From: Acidobacteriota bacterium
GTDB taxonomy: Bacteria; Acidobacteriota; Thermoanaerobaculia; Multivoradales; JAHEKO01
Length of the DNA stretch: 8,475 nt
Reading direction: 5' to 3'
Assembly: GCA_024638355.1 (NCBI GenBank)
Contig: JAHEKO010000050.1
Location: 1-8,475, forward strand
The notes below the pieces were generated by a model. It was not told the origin of the DNA, did not search any database, and saw only the letters and a program-made list of their open reading frames with translations. Position numbers and translations under genes: made by a program. Shown piece after piece: positions 6,239 to 8,475 of the stretch. The first letter of the stretch is position 1. Each line of letters begins with the position of its first letter.

Positions 6239-7500
6239 GGTCGGTGGATCGCGCCGCCCTTCATCACGAAGCGGACATCCTCGAATCGCGCGACGTCGGC
6301 GAGCGGATCGCCGGCGACCGCGACCAGGTCGGCCAGGAGGCCGGGGGCGACCCTGCCGCGATCGTCGACGCCGAGCAGGTCGGCGGCGTGGAGGGTCGCG
6401 GAGCGAATCGCGTCGGCCGACGTCATGCCGAGGCCGACCCGCACCGCCAGCTGCTGGGCGTTGAGGCCATGCTCGTAGACGCCGGCATCGGTGCCGTAGG
6501 CCATCTTGACCCCGGCCTCGACCGCGCGACGGAACGACTGCTCGCGGCGCGGGAAGACGTATTCGGCCTTGGCCCGCAGCTGTGGCGGCAGGCTGTCGTA
6601 GTCGAACACCCCCGGTGGGTAGATGTTGGTCACCAGGTAGGTGCCGTGCTCGAGGAGCAGCTCGATCGCTTCGTCGTCGAGCAGCGAGCCGTGCTCGACC
6701 GAGTCGATTCCGGCGCGGATCGCCATCTTGATGCCCTCGGTGCCGTGCGCGTGCGCGGCGATCTTCACGCCGTGACGGTGCGCCTCCTCGACGGCGGCGC
6801 GCAGCTCGGCCATCGAGTACTGCGGCGCGCCCACCGGCCCCTCGAACGAGAGCACGCCGGCGGTGGCGCAGATCTTGATCACCTTGGCGCCGTACTTGAT
6901 CTGGTAGCGCACGGCCTTGAGCACTTCGTCGACGCCGTCGGCGGTGCCGTCCTCGGGTCCGCCCTCGAGGATGCCGGGCGCGAAGCCGGTGACGTCACAG
7001 TGACCGCCGGTGATCGAGATCGACTGCCGGGCGGGGACGATGCGCGGGCCGATGAGGTCGCCGCGCTCGATGGCGTGCATCAGCGCCACGTCGGCGCCGC
7101 CGGCGAAGGCGCCGAGCTCGCGCACCGTGGTAAAGCCGGCGAGGAGCGTCTTGCGCGCGTTCTTGGCGCCGCGCAGGGCGGCGTCGGCCTCGGTCTCGTG
7201 CACGAAGCGGTGCCGCCAATCGCCCGAGATCTCGTAGGTCAGATGGGTGTGGACGTCGATCAGCCCGGGCGCCAGCACGAGGCCCGAGAGGTCGATCTCG
7301 GTCGCGCCGGCGGGCGGGCTCGCCGGATTGACCGCGGCGATGGTCTCGCCCTCGATCACCACGGTCGCGGGCCGAACGATTCGCCCGGCGACGACGTCCA
7401 GGTAGCCGTCGGCGCGAAGCACCAGGGTCTCGGCGCGCGCCGGCGCGCTGCCCAGTAACAGAGCCGCAGCGAGACAGAGGAGCGATCGCGTTGTTTTCAT
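6223..7500 (-). CDS. Exported metal-dependent amidohydrolase (prolidase-like subgroup)
   Basis: This 425-residue protein starts with a clear signal peptide (MKTTRSLLCLAAALLLGSAPARA, likely cut after residue 23), so it acts in the periplasm or outside. The rest is a complete amidohydrolase-superfamily TIM barrel: the small beta domain (24-75), HTH in LIDVHTHL (His84, His86), the candidate carboxylated lysine in YGAKVIKI (Lys209, with Lys206 nearby), metal His250 in AAHAHG, His270 in SVEHGS, and catalytic Asp338 in YGTDAG, closing with the usual G-x-V-A-x-G-x-x-A-D-L-V block (387-394). Relatives of this layout include Xaa-Pro dipeptidases and hydrolases of N-acyl or carboxypeptide bonds; I cannot fix the substrate. 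The start is supported by GAGGAC with good spacing, overlapping the stop of the DUF885 gene 10 bp upstream. The two are very likely one operon, suggesting joint peptide breakdown. Confidence 0.93.
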   Translation of the reverse strand: MKTTRSLLCLAAALLLGSAPARAETLVLRADGYLDVVAGRIVRPATVVIEGETIAAVNPASPPAGATEIDLSGLVLAPGLIDVHTHLTYEISGDWRHRFVHETEADAALRGAKNARKTLLAGFTTVRELGAFAGGADVALMHAIERGDLIGPRIVPARQSISITGGHCDVTGFAPGILEGGPEDGTADGVDEVLKAVRYQIKYGAKVIKICATAGVLSFEGPVGAPQYSMAELRAAVEEAHRHGVKIAAHAHGTEGIKMAIRAGIDSVEHGSLLDDEAIELLLEHGTYLVTNIYPPGVFDYDSLPPQLRAKAEYVFPRREQSFRRAVEAGVKMAYGTDAGVYEHGLNAQQLAVRVGLGMTSADAIRSATLHAADLLGVDDRGRVAPGLLADLVAVAGDPLADVARFEDVRFVMKGGAIHRPVESR

Positions 7501-7506
7501 TTTCGG

Positions 7507-7512
7507 GTCCTC
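7507..7512 (-). promoter_or_regulatory. Shine-Dalgarno of the amidohydrolase gene, embedded in the upstream stop
   Basis: The minus strand reads TGAGGACCCGAAAATG: the GAGGA ribosome binding site of the amidohydrolase overlaps the TGA stop of the DUF885 gene. This arrangement suits reinitiation or coupled translation and supports both the start and the operon call. Confidence 0.55.
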
Positions 7513-8475
7513 AATCGCCGAGCATCAGCCGCCGAACGGTGGGCAGCGGTAGCTCGCCGTAGCGCAGCAGCGCCTGATGAAAGTGGCGCAGGCGGTAGTG
7601 CTCGCCCATGCGCCGACGGTAGGCTTCGCGCATCTCGAGGATCACCCGCTCGCCGATGATCTCCCGCCCGGGCGGCGACGGGCTCTGCGAGTCGCGCTGG
7701 ACCTCGATGAAGGCGTTGGACGGCTCCATGCCGATCTTCTCGACGTAGGCCTGCACCGCTTCGTCGAAGCTCATCTCGCCCATCGCCATGCGGATCTTGG
7801 TGAGGATGCGCTGAACCCGCCACATCCTCATCTGGAGGCGCGCCATGCGGGTCTTGAGCGCCTCGACGTGGGGCAGCACCGCGTAGTAGCCCTCGTCCTC
7901 GAGCAGCTTCTCGAGGTAGAAGGACCACGCCTGGCTCAGGTAGCTCGAGCGGAAGAGCCGGCGCATCGGCCGCTCGACATAGGCGTCGGCGTAGGCCCGC
8001 TGAACGTTGTGCCCCAGCCACTCGTGGTACGAGATGACGTGCGTCCAGTAGGGGTTGTAGGAGCGGATGCGACTGGCTTTCTCCGCTTCGGTGAGGCGCT
8101 CCTCGAGCGGCGTCAACACGTAGTAGCCGGAGATGCGCCCGGCGACCGTGGGCCCGTAGGAGGCGCCCCCGAACGACAGGATCCGGCGGCCCATCGGCGA
8201 GGTGATCTGCACCCCGTAGTCGAACTCTTCGGGGATCTCGACCACGTGCGCGCCGCTCCCGCGCAGCCACTCGTCGGCCATCTCGACGTAGCGCCGGGCC
8301 ATTGCCGGCACCTCGTCCCAGGGCGGCGCCTCGTCCTTCATCAGCTCCCAGACGCGCTCCAGATCGCCGCTCGGGTGGATGCGCGCGGCCAGCGCCGCCA
8401 TCGCCTCGAGCAGCCGCTCTTGCTCGGCGCGGGCGATCCGCAGCATCTCGGCCGAGTCGTAGTCGGCCAGGCCTT
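7511..8475 (-). CDS. DUF885 family putative metallopeptidase, C-terminal part (runs off right end)
   Basis: The frame is open from the window edge (the first visible residues are GLADYDSAEM) to TGA 7513-7511, about 320 residues of a family that is usually 550-600 long. The internal ATG at 8446 is therefore not taken as the start. DUF885 proteins are predicted zinc-dependent peptidases, often exported; the N-terminus that would show this is missing. Numbering from Met at 8446, the metal-site helix is YHEWLGHNVQRAY (140-152), followed by SQAWSFYLEKLLEDEG (171-186), an arginine-rich helical stretch (199-218) and a late helix around EMREAYRRRMG (271-281). The usual family motifs as I recall them are HExxPGH and EGWA; here the first is one residue short and lacks the Pro, and the second has Gln in place of Glu. 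It could be a distinct subfamily or an inactive form. It heads an operon with the amidohydrolase, 10 bp downstream. Confidence 0.82.
   Translation of the reverse strand, partial: GLADYDSAEMLRIARAEQERLLEAMAALAARIHPSGDLERVWELMKDEAPPWDEVPAMARRYVEMADEWLRGSGAHVVEIPEEFDYGVQITSPMGRRILSFGGASYGPTVAGRISGYYVLTPLEERLTEAEKASRIRSYNPYWTHVISYHEWLGHNVQRAYADAYVERPMRRLFRSSYLSQAWSFYLEKLLEDEGYYAVLPHVEALKTRMARLQMRMWRVQRILTKIRMAMGEMSFDEAVQAYVEKIGMEPSNAFIEVQRDSQSPSPPGREIIGERVILEMREAYRRRMGEHYRLRHFHQALLRYGELPLPTVRRLMLGD

Noticed and set aside
5992..7458. Plus-strand open frame of 488 codons opposite the amidohydrolase
   Set aside because: The amidohydrolase has a signal peptide, all metal ligands and a ribosome binding site; the opposite frame is rich in Gly, Arg, Ala, Asp and Val with no family features.

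Overview
The window is a GC-rich stretch (roughly 68-70% G+C by eye) of what looks like ordinary bacterial chromosome, densely packed with eight protein genes, two of them cut by the window ends. No rRNA, tRNA, CRISPR array, insertion sequence or phage gene was seen. The high G+C, the exported DUF885 and amidohydrolase pair, and the DUF2207 and DUF2071 proteins would suit a soil or sediment Acidobacteriota, Gemmatimonadota or Myxococcota-like lineage. That placement is an impression from gene content, not a demonstrated assignment.

Layout. 1-247 (-): start of a DinB/YfiT-like gene that runs off the left end. 248-350: a 103-bp divergent promoter region. 351-1898 (+): a DUF4301 protein, overlapping by ATGA the uppP gene at 1895-2662 (+). 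2674-3381 (-) and 3425-5431 (-): a PIG-L/LmbE-type deacetylase downstream of a DUF2207 membrane protein with a Gly/Ser-rich tail. 5430-6197 (+): a DUF2071 (YqjF-like) gene whose ATG overlaps the annotated ATG of the DUF2207 gene. 6223-7500 (-): an exported metal-dependent amidohydrolase, 10 bp downstream of the C-terminal part of a DUF885 putative metallopeptidase (7511-8475, -) that runs off the right end. No gap longer than about 100 bp lacks a gene.

How the genes may work together. DUF4301-uppP is a translationally coupled pair. UppP regenerates undecaprenyl phosphate for envelope synthesis, and the DUF4301 protein carries motifs resembling UDP-sugar pyrophosphorylases, so a joint role in envelope precursor supply is a reasonable hypothesis. 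DUF885 plus the amidohydrolase looks like a peptide or amide scavenging pair. DUF2207, PIG-L and DUF2071 have no firm shared pathway.

The most interesting points are the sugar-nucleotide-enzyme look of DUF4301 beside uppP, the altered metal-site motifs in the DUF885 protein, and the overlapping divergent start codons at 5429-5432. I found no convincing evidence of a wholly new system.
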